Source: Peribacillus simplex
GTDB taxonomy: Bacteria > Bacillota > Bacilli > Bacillales > DSM-1321
Assembly: GCF_900156045.1 (NCBI RefSeq)
Contig: NZ_FTMX01000003.1
Location: forward strand, 248,001-312,000
Reading direction: 5' to 3'
Length of the DNA stretch: 64,000 nucleotides
The translations under genes were made by a program, and so were the position numbers. The notes under the pieces are model-generated. The model was not told the origin of the DNA. It did not search any database and worked only from the letters and a program-made list of their open reading frames with translations. Below are positions 9,564 through 20,191 of this stretch, piece after piece. How positions within the stretch are numbered: position 1 is the first letter of the stretch; every line of letters begins with the position of its first letter.

Positions 9564-10499
9564 TTAAAATTCATCATGTTCCGGATCTGCAATGGCATGG
9601 TTCAAGCGATCTGAAAACTGTTCTGCAGCATTTACTCCCATTCGTTTAAGGCGGTAATTCATGGCTGCCACTTCAATGATAACAGCTAAATTTCGCCCTG
9701 GACGGACAGGTACGGTAATTTTCGTCACTTCCGTATCGATGATTTTCATTTTTTCCTCATCAAGACCCACCCGGTCATACTGCTTGTTTTTTTCCCATAG
9801 CTCCAGATTGATGACGATTGAGATCTTTTTGTTGCTCCGGACTGCACCAGCCCCAAAAAGCGTCATTACGTTAATGATTCCCAATCCTCTTATTTCAAGA
9901 AGATGTTCGATTAAATCCGGGGCATTCCCTACTAGCGTATCTTGGTCTTCCTGCCTGATTTCGACGCAGTCATCGGCTACGAGACGATGACCCCGTTTCA
10001 CTAGTTCCAGGGCTGTCTCACTTTTACCGACTCCGCTTTTCCCGGTGATTAACACCCCTAACCCATAGATGTCCACCAATACACCATGAACAGCAGTAGT
10101 TGGTGCCAACCTGCTTTCAAGGAAATTGGTCAGACGGCTGTATAACCTTGTTGTCTTCATATTAGATCTCATCACAGGAACGGATTCCCGCTCAGAAGCT
10201 TCGATCAATTCTATCGGTACTTCCTGGCCACGCGTAATGATGATGCCTGGAGTAAAGTCCCTGCACAACTCTTCCATCCTCTGTATTCGCTCCGGTTCAT
10301 TCAACCGATTAAAAAAGGACATCTCCGTCATACCTAAAAGCTGTACTCGATCCGCGGGATAATAATCAAAAAAACCGGCTATTTCAAGTCCGGGACGAGA
10401 TAAATCACTCGTGACTATTGGTCGGTTAATTCCTTCTTCCCCACTGATAAGTTCTAGACCGAACGCTTCTACTATATCCTTTGTACGGACTTTTGCCAT
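9564..10499 (-). CDS. hprK: HPr kinase/phosphorylase HprK
   Basis: A bifunctional enzyme that phosphorylates HPr and Crh on Ser46 with ATP or pyrophosphate, and reverses the reaction; it is the sensor of CcpA-dependent carbon catabolite repression. The 311-aa protein has the HprK N-domain, the conserved HGVLVDIYG (His138), the P-loop GKSGVGKS at 153-160, and the HPrK signature [12 protein letters not shown] near 205. It is the first gene of the operon with lgt, yvoD, ppaX and yvoF. Confidence 0.96.
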   Translation of the reverse strand: MAKVRTKDIVEAFGLELISGEEGINRPIVTSDLSRPGLEIAGFFDYYPADRVQLLGMTEMSFFNRLNEPERIQRMEELCRDFTPGIIITRGQEVPIELIEASERESVPVMRSNMKTTRLYSRLTNFLESRLAPTTAVHGVLVDIYGLGVLITGKSGVGKSETALELVKRGHRLVADDCVEIRQEDQDTLVGNAPDLIEHLLEIRGLGIINVMTLFGAGAVRSNKKISIVINLELWEKNKQYDRVGLDEEKMKIIDTEVTKITVPVRPGRNLAVIIEVAAMNYRLKRMGVNAAEQFSDRLNHAIADPEHDEF

Positions 10500-10809
10500 A
10501 TATCTTTCCTCCTTTTGGAGCGTTGCTATTTTTCGAGATACTTTTTCTATTTTAGCATTTTTCTGTTAATAACCAAACAAAGCATTATCGATTTACTGTT
10601 TTTTTATTCACTGCAACCGGATGATGACAGCGGGAAGGTCCCGGGAACAGGAAAGAGATGAGATGAAACTGCATGAATCCTAAGGAAGCACCAAGTTTAT
10701 ATTGGCGGGCTCACTTTGTAGCCAAAAGGGATCACAAAACGTATTTTTCATCAAATGATGTTCCAAAATCAACTCCTTAGATATGGTTTCTATCCAAATT
10801 TAATACCAA
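10500..10809. other. Intergenic region upstream of hprK
   Basis: No gene is supported here. A 104-codon frame overlapping it (10755-11069, +) is read partly from the dispersed repeat and from the back of the yvlB terminator, and has no Shine-Dalgarno. The hprK promoter should lie in the right-hand part next to 10499, but I could not identify convincing -35/-10 boxes. Confidence 0.4.
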
Positions 10810-10904
10810 AGTTGATTGAAGAGCAAGTGTGCGAGACTCTGCGAAAGCGCATCAAGGGAAGACCCCGCATGCGGAAAGCGAGTTTCGGGAGCGGAAATCA
10901 ACAT
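10810..10904 (-). repeat. Degenerate, shortened copy of the dispersed ~130-bp GC-rich repeat
   Basis: Reading on the plus strand, GTTGATTG, GCGAGACTC, GACCCCGC, GCGGAAAGCGAGT and GGAAATCAAC occur in order. They match the reverse complement of the 12351-12482 repeat with the centre (the GGCGC/GCGCC stem) deleted. It is therefore inverted relative to the other copies in this window. Confidence 0.7.
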
Positions 10905-10921
10905 CCAAATTGTACTAGCCA

Positions 10922-10966
10922 TAAAAAAAATGTAGGCAAACCCGATTTTTGCCGAGTTTGCCTACA
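10922..10966 (-). terminator. Intrinsic terminator of yvlB
   Basis: Perfect 11-bp stem TGTAGGCAAAC/GTTTGCCTACA (10931-10941, 10956-10966), with an inner CGG/CCG arm. On the minus strand it is followed by eight Ts. Confidence 0.9.
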
Positions 10967-11001
10967 TTCTGAGCAGCTATATCAGTGCGCTTTCTTTTTC
11001 T

Positions 11002-12102
11002 TCAGGAAACCGTTATCGCTGCAGTCTTGGTTTCTGCAAAAACATGAAGCACAGGAACCTCTTCCTTAACCGTCTTAAACTTAAGGACCTTCTGAACCAC
11101 ATCACTTTTCTCTTCGATGATGGTCATCCCTTCCAAAGTTACATTAAAGCTTCCTAAATTGGATTTCAGCTCTCCTTCGATCGCCTTACCTGGTGGCAGG
11201 GTCAGCAGGACTTTTCCAGTGACTGACTTAGCATGGATCGAATCGCAATCCATCCCTGAATTCGTACAGATGATTTCCCCATTGAAAGTTTGGACATCCA
11301 ATTTCTTGAAGTATCCATCGGCATTAATCGCTCCATTCAGGGTCTCGGCTTCCAAGTCATTAAAGTTGGTATCCGAAATGGTGATCATCCCGTTAGCTGT
11401 TTCAAGCTCACACGAATCACCCGTACCCTGCATGATATGAATGGCACCATTAGCCGTCTTCGCTTTAAGGTTCTCTGTTTTCAATGATTCAGTCGTGATA
11501 GCGCCATTGAACATCCTTACATGGATATCCTCATATTCCTTCCTTGGAATGTACATGATCGTATCAACCTTTATGGATTTTTCACGAACCTTGAACCTCA
11601 ATTTTCCATTTTCAATCGTGAAATCGACTTCTTCCAAGAAGTTCTTCCTGGCTTCTTCTATATCTTCCACACGGTACACCTTAGCTTCACACTCTACCCG
11701 GACATCATTATGGTCCCATGCGGCGATTTTTATTTTCCCATTTGCTATATCCACATCAACTTCATTCAGGAAATCATGATCATGCTGGAAAATATGACTT
11801 ACCTCTACAGATTTCCCAAAATTGAAATCAAGATCCGTTTCTTTGATTTTCTTAAAAGCACTTTCAACGAAATCCATAATCTTTTCTTTCGATGACTGGA
11901 TATTCTTCTTAAACGTATCCTGAGTGCTTCCCTCGCTTTTCTTATCCACGACAACCGTCGATAATTCATTTTGTAATTTTTGCTCTTTAGCTTCACTTTC
12001 CTGACTGGCTTTATCTAATTCTTCCAATAAGCCCATGGCTTCTTCTGCTGATAACTTTCCATCCTGAATCATTTCTAAGATTTTCTTTCTTTCCTCCTGC
12101 AT
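11002..12102 (-). CDS. yvlB: YvlB-like DUF4097 envelope stress protein
   Basis: A 366-aa protein with an N-terminal helical segment (QEERKKILEMIQDGKLSAEE; short-anti-sigma-like/SHOCT-type) followed by a long repetitive beta-sheet DUF4097 region (residues ~110-340) with repeated N-G-x-I units such as TANGAIHI, TANGMITI, TLNGAINA and TFNGEIIC. In B. subtilis yvlB belongs to the yvlABCD envelope-stress group; yvlA, C and D are absent beside it here. ATG 12102 is chosen because GAGGA lies 6 nt upstream, whereas ATG 12108 would touch it. Confidence 0.8.
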   Translation of the reverse strand: MQEERKKILEMIQDGKLSAEEAMGLLEELDKASQESEAKEQKLQNELSTVVVDKKSEGSTQDTFKKNIQSSKEKIMDFVESAFKKIKETDLDFNFGKSVEVSHIFQHDHDFLNEVDVDIANGKIKIAAWDHNDVRVECEAKVYRVEDIEEARKNFLEEVDFTIENGKLRFKVREKSIKVDTIMYIPRKEYEDIHVRMFNGAITTESLKTENLKAKTANGAIHIMQGTGDSCELETANGMITISDTNFNDLEAETLNGAINADGYFKKLDVQTFNGEIICTNSGMDCDSIHAKSVTGKVLLTLPPGKAIEGELKSNLGSFNVTLEGMTIIEEKSDVVQKVLKFKTVKEEVPVLHVFAETKTAAITVS

Positions 12103-12350
12103 GAACATTCCTCGCTTTCTTCTATCATTTTATTCATACATACGCCCAGATATTTAAAAAGTTTCATAAATACCGTTTTTCCTATCATTCGACAAAGGAA
12201 AATGACAATTTCCGAAACGGGAGATTTATGATTTCCCCGGAAATATCTTGTTTTCCCATTCTTTAATCAAATGATTGATTAAATGCCCACCGTCATTTTT
12301 CTACATAAAAACAAGCTGATGGCTTGTTCCAGACTGTAGACAAATTGAAC

Positions 12351-12482
12351 GTTGATTTCCTCTCCAGGCACTCGCTTTCCGCGGGCGGTCCGGGAGCCTC
12401 CTCGCCGCCTTTGCGCCTGCGGGGTCTCCCCTGGCCTCGCTTTTCCCGCAGGAGTCTCGCACCTTCCGTTCCAATCAACTTT
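12351..12482 (+). repeat. Dispersed ~130-bp GC-rich repeat, full copy
   Basis: Shares with 43607 and 43798 the ordered blocks CAGGCACTCGCTTTCCGCGG, GCGGTCCGGGAGCCTCCTCG, GCGCCTTTGCGCC, GGGGTCTCCC, CCCGCAGGAGTCTCG and CCTTCCGTTC. It is rich in short palindromes and much higher in GC than its surroundings. The 12293-12478 frame on the minus strand is an artefact of this repeat. Confidence 0.88.
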
Positions 12483-12560
12483 GTTTTAACTTTTAGAAAC
12501 CCTTTTACCTATAGTCTTCATTGTTCTAAAATAGAATGAATAAAACTTGAGGTAATAAAG

Positions 12561-12721
12561 ATGCTTTCTAATCATGCTTCTATTCAACGAAATCAACTGG
12601 TGCCAGCGAACCATTTGGTTCGAAAAATCGAGGCTGCCATTAACCCTTCTCTTTCATTTATGATTTGGTGAAAGAAATGTATTCAGAGGTAGGACGCCCA
12701 AGTATTGATCCAGTTATTTAG
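12561..12721 (+). pseudogene. Truncated, frameshifted IS1182-type transposase N-terminus
   Basis: ATG 12561 has GAGG 8 nt upstream and reads MLSNHASIQRNQLVPANHLV, then RKIEAAINPSLS. The frame closes at TGA, but the next frame continues IYDLVKEMYSEVGRPSIDPV up to a TAG at 12719-12721. The order (VP..HLVR.I, FIYDLV, YSE.GRPSIDPV) is the start of IS1182-family transposases. The DDE catalytic domain is entirely missing. Assignment is from recognised motifs, without a database search. Confidence 0.75.
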
Positions 12722-12737
12722 ATTCCACACAAATGTC

Positions 12738-12773
12738 AAAAGGGTTCGGAATTTTTTAATTCCGAACCCTTTT
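12738..12773 (-). terminator. Terminator downstream of uvrA
   Basis: Stem AAAGGGTTCGGAATT/AATTCCGAACCCTTT around a T4 loop, with T-runs on both sides. It lies 36 nt beyond the uvrA stop and forms the inner right end of the IS relic, so uvrA apparently uses an element-derived terminator. Confidence 0.75.
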
Positions 12774-12808
12774 GTCTACAAACTGAACAAGCCTGATGGC
12801 TTGTTCTT

Positions 12809-15688
12809 TTATGCATGTTCATGCTGAGTTTCTTTTTCTTCAATCCAATTTTCCATGCGAATTTGATCACGGGTAAGTACAGGTTTTAAGTATTTTCCCG
12901 TATACGATTCGGAAACTTCACATATTTTTTCAGGTGTTCCATAAGTGACGATCGTTCCGCCCTTATCTCCGCCTTCCGGGCCCAGGTCAATAATATGGTC
13001 CGCCGTCTTGATGACATCCAGATTATGCTCGATCACCAGAACTGTATCCCCATTGTCAACCAGCCGCTGCAGAACCTGTAGCAGCCTTGCTATATCGTGG
13101 ACATGAAGCCCGGTAGTTGGTTCATCCAAGATATAAAAGGAGCGCCCAGTGGAACGGCGATGCAATTCAGAAGCTAGTTTCACCCTTTGCGCTTCACCGC
13201 CTGATAAAGTGGTAGCAGGCTGTCCAAGCTTGATATAACCTAATCCAACATCATAAATCGTTTGTAGCTTCCGTTTGATTTTCGGGATATTTTCAAAGAA
13301 ACCAACACCTTCCTCAACTGTCATATCGAGGATGTCGGAAATGTTTTTCCCTTTATATTTCACTTCAAGAGTTTCCCGGTTATAACGTTTCCCATGACAG
13401 ATTTCACATGGGACATAGACATCCGGAAGGAAATGCATTTCAATCTTGATAATGCCATCTCCACGGCATGCTTCACAGCGGCCGCCCTTCACATTGAAAC
13501 TGAACCTTCCTTTTTTATAACCGCGGATCTTCGCTTCATTAGTCGAGGCAAATACGTCACGAACATCATCGAATACACCCGTATAGGTAGCTGGATTCGA
13601 TCGTGGGGTTCTGCCGATCGGTGATTGATCGATATCAATGACTTTATCTAAATGCTCAATTCCCTTGATCTCACGGAAATCGCCTGGTCTGGCTTTTGCC
13701 CGATTCAGCTTTTGAGCCAACGATTTATGGAGGATTTCATTGACTAATGTACTTTTCCCTGATCCAGAGACTCCTGTAACGGCAGTAAAGACCCCAAGCG
13801 GGAATTTCACATTAACGTTTTTCAAATTATTTTCCTTGGCACCTTTTATCTCAATGACACGGCCATCATTTTTTCGGCGTTCCAATGGCAATGGAATGAA
13901 TTTCTTCCCTGCCAAATATTGGCCCGTTAAGGATTTAGGATTATTCATGACCTCTTCCGGAGTACCAGCGGCCACTATTTCCCCTCCATGTGCTCCTGCT
14001 CCAGGACCAACATCGATCAAATAATCCGCAGCAATCATCGTATCTTCATCATGCTCGACAACAATCAGGGTGTTCCCGATTTCGCGCATATTCTTCAATG
14101 TATCGATCAATCGATCGTTATCCCTCTGGTGCAGCCCTATTGAAGGTTCATCCAAAATATAGAGTACTCCCGTCAATCGGGAACCGATCTGCGTAGCCAA
14201 TCGTATACGCTGGGCTTCACCGCCTGATAATGTTCCCGCTGCCCTGCTCAACGTCAAATATTCCAAACCTACATTAGCCAGGAAACCGAGCCGCTCACGA
14301 ATTTCACGTAAAATCAATCTCGCGATTGCAGCTTCCTTTTCAGTCAAATCAAGCTCATCGAAAAATACTAAAGCATCTTCCACTGATAAGGCTGTCGTTT
14401 CACTTATATGGACCCCTTGAATAAGCACGGAAAGACTCTCTTTTTTCAATCGATGACCCTTACAGGCCGGACAGTGATGTTCCGACATATATTTCTGCAT
14501 TTGCTCACGAATATAGTCTGAACTCGTCTCCTTGAAGCGCCTTTCGATGTTTCTTAAAACTCCTTCAAAAGGAATATATCCTTCTTGCACTCTTCCAAAA
14601 TCATTTTTATAACGGAAATATATCTTATCTTTACCTGAACCAAGCAAGACCTTATCCATCTTCTCTTGCGGTAAATCTTTAACGGGCACATCCATATCTA
14701 TCCCATAATGGTTGGCCACCGCTTCAAGGAGCTGCGGATAATATTGGGAGCTCGTCGGCTCCCATGGCGCAATCGCATGTTGACGGAGGCTTAATTCGTT
14801 ATTCGGGATGACCAGATCACGGTCCACCTCAAGCCTCGCCCCCAAGCCATCACAATCCGGGCATGCCCCAAACGGGCTATTGAAGGAGAACATTCTCGGC
14901 TCTAGCTCTTCAATCGAAAATCCGCAGTATGGACAAGCATGATGTTCACTGAACAGCAGCTCTTCCTCTCCCATGACGTCAATGATGACTTTGCCTTCGC
15001 CAAGCTGCAAAGCACTTTCCAATGAATCTGCGAGCCGTGCCATGATACCCTCTTTAATGACGATCCGGTCTATGATGACCTCGATTGAATGCTTTTTATT
15101 TTTTTCGAGAGTGATCTCCTCACTAAGATCATGCATTTCCCCATTCACACGAATGCGGACATATCCTTGTTTCTTAACTTCCTCCAAAACTTTTGCATGT
15201 GTCCCTTTTCTGCCTGAGACAAGCGGTGCCAATACCTGAAGCTTGGTTCGCTCAGGGTAATCAAGAATGCGGTCCACCATTTGCTCAATCGTTTGTGAGG
15301 TGATTTCAATATTATGGATCGGACAGGTCGGTCTGCCGACACGTGCAAATAACAGCCTTAAATAATCATAGATCTCCGTAACAGTCCCTACGGTTGAACG
15401 AGGGTTTCGACTGGTCGTTTTCTGGTCTATGGAAATGGCTGGTGACAAGCCTTCGATCGCATCGACATCCGGTTTATCCACTTGGCCTAAGAATTGACGA
15501 GCATAAGCGGACAGTGATTCTACATAACGTCTTTGCCCTTCTGCATAAATCGTATCAAAAGCCAAGGAAGACTTTCCAGATCCGGATAATCCGGTCAGCA
15601 CAACAAGTTTGTCTCTCGGTATCATGATATCAATATTCTTTAAATTGTTGGCCCTGGCGCCTTTTATCACAATTTTATCCATTGCCAT
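12809..15688 (-). CDS. uvrA: Excinuclease ABC subunit A, UvrA
   Basis: UvrA is the damage-recognition ATPase of nucleotide excision repair and loads UvrB onto lesions. The 959-aa protein has two ABC modules: Walker [10 protein letters not shown] at 33-41, signature LSGGEAQR with [11 protein letters not shown], then GVSGSGKST near 640 and LSGGEAQR with DEPTTGLH. Zinc-binding clusters CPYCGFS...CPDCD and CEACRGDG...CEICHG are intact. The start MAMDKI at 15688 matches the B. subtilis protein. It follows uvrB by 6 bp in one operon. Confidence 0.97.
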   Translation of the reverse strand: MAMDKIVIKGARANNLKNIDIMIPRDKLVVLTGLSGSGKSSLAFDTIYAEGQRRYVESLSAYARQFLGQVDKPDVDAIEGLSPAISIDQKTTSRNPRSTVGTVTEIYDYLRLLFARVGRPTCPIHNIEITSQTIEQMVDRILDYPERTKLQVLAPLVSGRKGTHAKVLEEVKKQGYVRIRVNGEMHDLSEEITLEKNKKHSIEVIIDRIVIKEGIMARLADSLESALQLGEGKVIIDVMGEEELLFSEHHACPYCGFSIEELEPRMFSFNSPFGACPDCDGLGARLEVDRDLVIPNNELSLRQHAIAPWEPTSSQYYPQLLEAVANHYGIDMDVPVKDLPQEKMDKVLLGSGKDKIYFRYKNDFGRVQEGYIPFEGVLRNIERRFKETSSDYIREQMQKYMSEHHCPACKGHRLKKESLSVLIQGVHISETTALSVEDALVFFDELDLTEKEAAIARLILREIRERLGFLANVGLEYLTLSRAAGTLSGGEAQRIRLATQIGSRLTGVLYILDEPSIGLHQRDNDRLIDTLKNMREIGNTLIVVEHDEDTMIAADYLIDVGPGAGAHGGEIVAAGTPEEVMNNPKSLTGQYLAGKKFIPLPLERRKNDGRVIEIKGAKENNLKNVNVKFPLGVFTAVTGVSGSGKSTLVNEILHKSLAQKLNRAKARPGDFREIKGIEHLDKVIDIDQSPIGRTPRSNPATYTGVFDDVRDVFASTNEAKIRGYKKGRFSFNVKGGRCEACRGDGIIKIEMHFLPDVYVPCEICHGKRYNRETLEVKYKGKNISDILDMTVEEGVGFFENIPKIKRKLQTIYDVGLGYIKLGQPATTLSGGEAQRVKLASELHRRSTGRSFYILDEPTTGLHVHDIARLLQVLQRLVDNGDTVLVIEHNLDVIKTADHIIDLGPEGGDKGGTIVTYGTPEKICEVSESYTGKYLKPVLTRDQIRMENWIEEKETQHEHA

Positions 15689-15694
15689 GTTTCG

Positions 15695-17683
15695 TCACCC
15701 TTCCGCTTTCAACTCTAGTAATAAATCACGCAGCTCGGCAGCTCGCTCGAAATCCAGTGCCTTTGCCGCTTCCTTCATTTCTTTTTCCATGCTCTCCATC
15801 ACTTTTAAACGCTCTTTTTTAGGGAGCTTCGCGAGGCTTGGTGCAAGGTCTTCTTTATACTCTTCGCCTTCTTCGGCTACATGGGTCGCCCTTATGGAGT
15901 CCCGGATATCCTTTTGGATGGTTTGAGGCAATATTCCATGCTCTTTATTATAATTCTCCTGAATTTCACGGCGCCGCCTCGTTTCATTGATGGCAAGTTC
16001 CATCGAATTCGTGATGCGGTCTGCATACATGATGACATGGCCGTTGGCATTACGGGCTGCACGGCCCATCGTTTGAATAAGCGAACGCTCTGAGCGAAGG
16101 AACCCTTCCTTATCGGCATCCAGAATGGTCACCAATGACACTTCCGGTATATCCAGGCCTTCCCTTAAAAGATTGATTCCAACGAGTACATCATATTTGC
16201 CCATTCGAAGTTCCCGAATGATTTCTATCCTTTCCAAGGTCTTCACTTCCGAATGAAGATATTGGACCTTGATGCCGATTTCCTTTAAATAATCAGTTAA
16301 ATCCTCAGACATCTTTTTCGTCAAGGTCGTAATGAGCACTCGCTCGTTCTTTTTGACGCGCTCCTGTATTTCACCGATCAAGTCATCTATCTGCCCTTCA
16401 ATCGGCCGCACTTCCACCGTCGGATCCAGCAATCCGGTAGGACGGATGATCTGCTGAACCATTTCTGGCGTATGTTCAAGTTCATATGGTCCCGGAGTTG
16501 CCGAAACGAATATGGATTGATGTACCTTTTTTTCAAATTCTTCAAATCTTAGCGGGCGGTTATCTTTTGCAGACGGCAGACGGAAGCCATGATCGACGAG
16601 CACTTGCTTCCGCGCCTGATCTCCATTGAACATTCCGCGGATTTGCGAAAGGGTTACGTGTGATTCATCCACGACCAATAGGAAGTCCTCTGGAAAGTAA
16701 TCCATTAAAGTGTATGGTGTCGCACCTGAGGGACGAAGGGTTAAATGGCGGGAATAGTTCTCGATCCCTGAACAAAATCCCATTTCCCGCATCATTTCCA
16801 AATCATAACGGGTCCGCTGCTCCAAGCGCTGTGCTTCAAGGAGTTTTTCATCTTCCCTTAATTCCTTCAATCGCTCTTCCAGTTCCGTTTCGATATTTTG
16901 AATGGCAATCCGCATTTTCTCTTCGCGGGTTACGAAGTGGGAAGCCGGGAAAATGGCGATATGTTCCCGTTCACCAGTAATTTCACCAGTCAGGGCATCG
17001 ACTTCACGGATACGGTCAATCTCATCCCCGAAAAACTCGACCCGTACGCAATGTTCATCACGTGAAGCCGGGAAAATTTCGACCACGTCGCCGCGAACGC
17101 GGAAAGTCCCTCGTTGGAAAGCAATATCATTCCTCTCATATTGAATATCCACGAGTCTGTGCAGCAGGGCATTCCGGTCTATTTCCATGCCTGTTCGGAG
17201 GGAAACGACCATCTCCCGGTACTCTTCAGGGGAACCGAGGCCATATATGCACGAAACACTGGCAATGATGATGACATCTTTCCTCTCGAACAAAGATGAG
17301 GTTGCCGAGTGACGCAGTTTATCGATTTCATCATTGATGCTTGCATCCTTTTCGATGAATGTATCCGTGGATGGGACATAAGCCTCTGGCTGGTAGTAAT
17401 CATAATAGCTCACGAAGTATTCAACGGCATTATTAGGGAAGAACTCTTTGAACTCACTGTAAAGCTGCCCTGCCAACGTTTTATTGTGGGCAATGACAAG
17501 AGTCGGTTTATTGATTCTTTGAATCACATTGGAAACGGTGAACGTTTTCCCTGTCCCCGTCGCTCCCAATAACGTCTGCATTTCCTTGCCTTCCTTAATC
17601 CCTTCGACCAGCATGTCAATCGCTGCCGGTTGATCTCCTTGAGGAGAGTATTTTGAGACTAACTCAAACTTATCCTTCACCAA
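15695..17683 (-). CDS. uvrB: Excinuclease ABC subunit B, UvrB
   Basis: UvrB is the helicase-like subunit that verifies damage and recruits UvrC and UvrD. The 662-aa protein has the P-loop GATGTGKT at 40-47, the beta-hairpin region [12 protein letters not shown], the DEAH-type box VVDESHVT, helicase motif [11 protein letters not shown], and the C-terminal UVR motif that contacts UvrC ([20 protein letters not shown]). It is the first gene of the uvrB-uvrA operon; a possible SOS box lies at 17812. Confidence 0.97.
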   Translation of the reverse strand: MVKDKFELVSKYSPQGDQPAAIDMLVEGIKEGKEMQTLLGATGTGKTFTVSNVIQRINKPTLVIAHNKTLAGQLYSEFKEFFPNNAVEYFVSYYDYYQPEAYVPSTDTFIEKDASINDEIDKLRHSATSSLFERKDVIIIASVSCIYGLGSPEEYREMVVSLRTGMEIDRNALLHRLVDIQYERNDIAFQRGTFRVRGDVVEIFPASRDEHCVRVEFFGDEIDRIREVDALTGEITGEREHIAIFPASHFVTREEKMRIAIQNIETELEERLKELREDEKLLEAQRLEQRTRYDLEMMREMGFCSGIENYSRHLTLRPSGATPYTLMDYFPEDFLLVVDESHVTLSQIRGMFNGDQARKQVLVDHGFRLPSAKDNRPLRFEEFEKKVHQSIFVSATPGPYELEHTPEMVQQIIRPTGLLDPTVEVRPIEGQIDDLIGEIQERVKKNERVLITTLTKKMSEDLTDYLKEIGIKVQYLHSEVKTLERIEIIRELRMGKYDVLVGINLLREGLDIPEVSLVTILDADKEGFLRSERSLIQTMGRAARNANGHVIMYADRITNSMELAINETRRRREIQENYNKEHGILPQTIQKDIRDSIRATHVAEEGEEYKEDLAPSLAKLPKKERLKVMESMEKEMKEAAKALDFERAAELRDLLLELKAEG

Positions 17684-17811
17684 GCATAGCCTCCTATTGA
17701 AATATTTTTATATGAAAACGGGACATGCCTATATCCCTTCTATTTATTCCGGTTTAATAAAGCATATATACACATTCTACCACAATAGCCTTAAAACAAA
17801 CCAGCAATAAG

Positions 17812-17825
17812 CGAACATCCATTCT
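17812..17825 (-). promoter_or_regulatory. Possible LexA/DinR box upstream of uvrBA
   Basis: CGAACATCCATTCT resembles the Bacillus SOS box CGAAC-N4-GTTCG with one main mismatch in the right half. It lies ~130 bp upstream of uvrB, ahead of a TAGAAT -10-like hexamer (minus strand, 17780-17775). uvrBA is SOS-controlled in B. subtilis, which supports the reading; the match itself is only moderate. Confidence 0.4.
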
Positions 17826-17879
17826 ATTTTCAGTTTATGGACTTCATGATGTGTTGAGGGGAATGACATGTTTGAGTAC

Positions 17880-17900
17880 AAAAAAAGCACCTTTGGTGTC
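17880..17900 (-). terminator. Intrinsic terminator of csbA
   Basis: CACC-TTT-GGTG hairpin (17888-17898) with outer G-T pairing, followed on the minus strand by a run of seven Ts. It begins at the csbA stop codon. Confidence 0.6.
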
Positions 17901-18129
17901 AGGCGCTCTTGGATGTACGTTTCATCATTTTTTTTGATAACCAGAACCCCACTGTCAGGGATAAGGCATCGACGATGATCAATAAGTTTGTATGCGTATA
18001 ACCTTTATATGCGGAAGCTGTAATCAAGGCAACAGTTAAAACAAGGCCCACGACATTGTTATAGGTGACTCTTGAAAATAGCATGACAAGTAGACAAGGA
18101 AGGAAAAGGGCAGAAAGAAGTTTAATCAT
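17899..18129 (-). CDS. csbA: CsbA-like small membrane protein
   Basis: A 76-aa hydrophobic protein with two to three membrane segments and a basic C-terminus (KKMMKRTSKSA). Sequence and position upstream of uvrBA match B. subtilis CsbA, a general-stress membrane protein of unknown biochemical role. AAGGAG precedes the ATG at 18129. I did not find the SigB promoter that drives csbA in B. subtilis, so control may differ here. Confidence 0.85.
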   Translation of the reverse strand: MIKLLSALFLPCLLVMLFSRVTYNNVVGLVLTVALITASAYKGYTHTNLLIIVDALSLTVGFWLSKKMMKRTSKSA

Positions 18130-18265
18130 TTTTTCATCTCCTTTATAAGAGAAAAATAGAGTAGTTTCAGTTTAAATGATTATCAAGTTTTTTGCCAATC
18201 AATTTCCTACTTGATTTTCAAGGAATCATCGGAAGAGCATTCCACACATCCTCCAATTATGCCCA

Positions 18266-18308
18266 TAAAAAAAAGAGGCAAACCCCTTTAAAGGGAAGTT
18301 TGCTTCTT
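18266..18308 (-). terminator. Intrinsic terminator of the catalase gene
   Basis: Long stem with GAAGCAAACTTCCC pairing to GGGGTTTGCCTC (18275-18307), followed on the minus strand by eight Ts. Confidence 0.88.
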
Positions 18309-18318
18309 TCCAGCCCAA

Positions 18319-19896
18319 TCAATATGGATCCGCTTCATGTCCTTTTCTAACCGCGTCCTCAGGGTTATCCGTCCCACCCAGAGGTTTTGAAGAGTCCGTA
18401 TGTTCAGCTGCCGCGGCCAGTCCCTCTTTCAATCTGCGACCATACTCTGCATCGGCCTCTTCGGCAAGTGCTATCATTTTTTCCTGAATGCGCTTGTCGG
18501 CAGGAGCCAATGCCGCCACTAAATTGGAAATTAAATCGTCTTTTTCCCAATCCTCAAATTCACGGAATGTTTCACCAGCCTGTTTCGTATTGTTTTGGCG
18601 GTCGATTGTCTCACGAACAAGTTTCCCTTCCACCATGGGTGTATACTCCTTGCCCGTCTGCTTGGCTTCTTTCAAGCCGCCGACAGTTGATGGTTCGTAG
18701 TTGATGTGGGGGCTTTGGCTGCCTCTGCCAACTTCATATTGCATCTGTCCGCCAGTCTGATTCGTGGCTGTTGGTTTCTTTGGAGCATTTATCGGCAATT
18801 GCAGATAATTCGCGCCGACACGATGACGCTGTGTATCGGAATAAGAGAATGTACGCCCCTGTAACATCTTGTCATCGGAAAAGTCCAGCCCATCCACTAG
18901 GACACCAGTGCCGAATGCAGCCTGTTCGACTTCAGTGAAATAGTCTTCTGGGTTTTTATTCAATACCATCGTACCGACATGAAGCCATGGGAACTCATCT
19001 TTCGGCCAAATTTTCGTATCATCCAGCGGATCAAAATCCAACTCAGGGTGATCATCATCACTCATGATCTGTACGTTGAGATCCCATTCAGGATAGTCCC
19101 CGCGTTCGATCGCTTCATATAGGTCCTGTGTGGCATGATTGAAATTCGTCGCTTGAATTTCATTTGCCTCTTGCTGTGTCAGGTTCTTGATCCCTTGTTT
19201 CGGTTCCCAGTGATACTTGACAAGCACCGCTTTCCCTTCTTCATTCACCCATTTATAAGTATTGACCCCTGACCCTTGCATCATGCGATAGTTAGCCGGG
19301 ATGCCCCATGGGGAAAACACAAAGGTAACCATATGGAATGTTTCAGGCGAACTCGAGCAAAAATCGAAAATCCTCCTGCCGTCCTGAATATTCGTGACCG
19401 GATCGGGTTTGAAGGCATGAATCAAATCCGGGAATTTCATGGCATCACGAATAAAGAAAATTTTCAGGTTATTACCTACAAGATCCCAGTTTCCATCCTC
19501 AGTATAAAATTTAACGGCAAATCCCCTGGGATCACGTAATGTTTCCGGGGACGTCCCTCCATGAATAACAGATGAAAATCTCACGAATACCGGGGTTTTT
19601 TTACCCTCTTCCTGAAAAACCTTCGCTCTCGTATATTTTGAAATCGGCTCGTCCCCCGCTTTACCGGTCGGAATGAAATAACCATGGGCACCTGCACCAC
19701 GGGCATGCACAACCCGTTCAGGGATACGCTCCCTATCGAAGTGGCTGATCTTTTCCAGGAAATCATAGTTCTCAAGTGTACTAGGGCCTCTGTTCCCTAC
19801 AGTTCTAAGACTCTGGTTATTCGTTACCGGGTGCCCTTGCCTGTTCGTTAATGTTTCTTTCGATTCATCATTTGGTTTTTTAGATTTATCAGACAA
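18319..19896 (-). CDS. katX: Monofunctional heme catalase, KatX-like
   Basis: Decomposes hydrogen peroxide. The protein has the catalase core with the distal heme His in [14 protein letters not shown], the Asn in [15 protein letters not shown], and the proximal heme Tyr in [14 protein letters not shown], plus a C-terminal extension rich in charged residues. The N-terminus ([19 protein letters not shown]) and ~525-aa size look closer to KatX, the spore/general-stress catalase, than to vegetative KatA; this assignment is by eye. The frame is open to 19977, but TTG 19896 with GGAGGG upstream is the better start. A SigB-like promoter lies at 19948-19972. Confidence 0.88.
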   Translation of the reverse strand: MSDKSKKPNDESKETLTNRQGHPVTNNQSLRTVGNRGPSTLENYDFLEKISHFDRERIPERVVHARGAGAHGYFIPTGKAGDEPISKYTRAKVFQEEGKKTPVFVRFSSVIHGGTSPETLRDPRGFAVKFYTEDGNWDLVGNNLKIFFIRDAMKFPDLIHAFKPDPVTNIQDGRRIFDFCSSSPETFHMVTFVFSPWGIPANYRMMQGSGVNTYKWVNEEGKAVLVKYHWEPKQGIKNLTQQEANEIQATNFNHATQDLYEAIERGDYPEWDLNVQIMSDDDHPELDFDPLDDTKIWPKDEFPWLHVGTMVLNKNPEDYFTEVEQAAFGTGVLVDGLDFSDDKMLQGRTFSYSDTQRHRVGANYLQLPINAPKKPTATNQTGGQMQYEVGRGSQSPHINYEPSTVGGLKEAKQTGKEYTPMVEGKLVRETIDRQNNTKQAGETFREFEDWEKDDLISNLVAALAPADKRIQEKMIALAEEADAEYGRRLKEGLAAAAEHTDSSKPLGGTDNPEDAVRKGHEADPY

Positions 19897-19947
19897 AAAA
19901 ATCCCTCCTCTGTTAATAAAAGCCACAATACTACCATACTTTCCCCT

Positions 19948-19972
19948 ATTCCCTATATTTAACTCTTTAATC
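19948..19972 (-). promoter_or_regulatory. SigB-like promoter of the catalase gene
   Basis: Minus strand GATTAA (19972-19967), 13-bp spacer, GGGAAT (19953-19948); the SigB consensus is GTTTAA-N12-15-GGGWAW. It sits ~50 bp upstream of the TTG start. General-stress control fits a KatX-type catalase. Confidence 0.5.
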
Positions 19973-20191
19973 TTCAAATTTAATTGAAATTAGTTAAATA
20001 AGTACTTTCCCCCTATATATCGCTGAGCATAGGTTTATGCCATTAACAACTGGTTTAAATCATATAATGATTAGAAAGCTTTAATGCATTTAGTAGAAAT
20101 AGGGAGTGAGCATACCCATTTTTGTATCTGTCAACAGCGCTCCATTATAATGAACTAAGGATAAAAAATTTTAAAAAACGGGGTGCCTTCA

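Larger units (their letters stand above)
12310..12806 (+). mobile_element. Relic of an IS1182-family-like element with terminal inverted repeats
   Basis: Left end 12310-12343 is AACAAGC, 5-nt loop, GCTTGTT, then ...CTGTAGACAAA. Right end 12774-12806, read as reverse complement, is AACAAGC, loop, GCTTGTT, then ...TTTGTAGACAAA. The two ends are thus inverted copies, each containing a small palindrome. Between them lie the dispersed GC-rich repeat (12351-12482) and a broken transposase start (12561-12721). The unit is ~500 bp, far short of a full element, so it is a non-autonomous or decayed remnant. Its right end sits 3 bp from the uvrA stop and also supplies hairpins there. Confidence 0.7.

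Noticed and set aside
10755..11069. 104-codon plus-strand open frame
   Set aside because: Runs through the degenerate repeat and the reverse side of the yvlB terminator and 3' end; no Shine-Dalgarno and no recognisable protein features.
12293..12478. Arg/Gly-rich minus-strand frame
   Set aside because: Entirely inside the GC-rich dispersed repeat; the same frame type appears at 43726-43924 for the same reason.
18130..18200. SigB promoter for csbA
   Set aside because: No GGGWAW -10 element in the upstream region, despite SigB control of csbA in B. subtilis.
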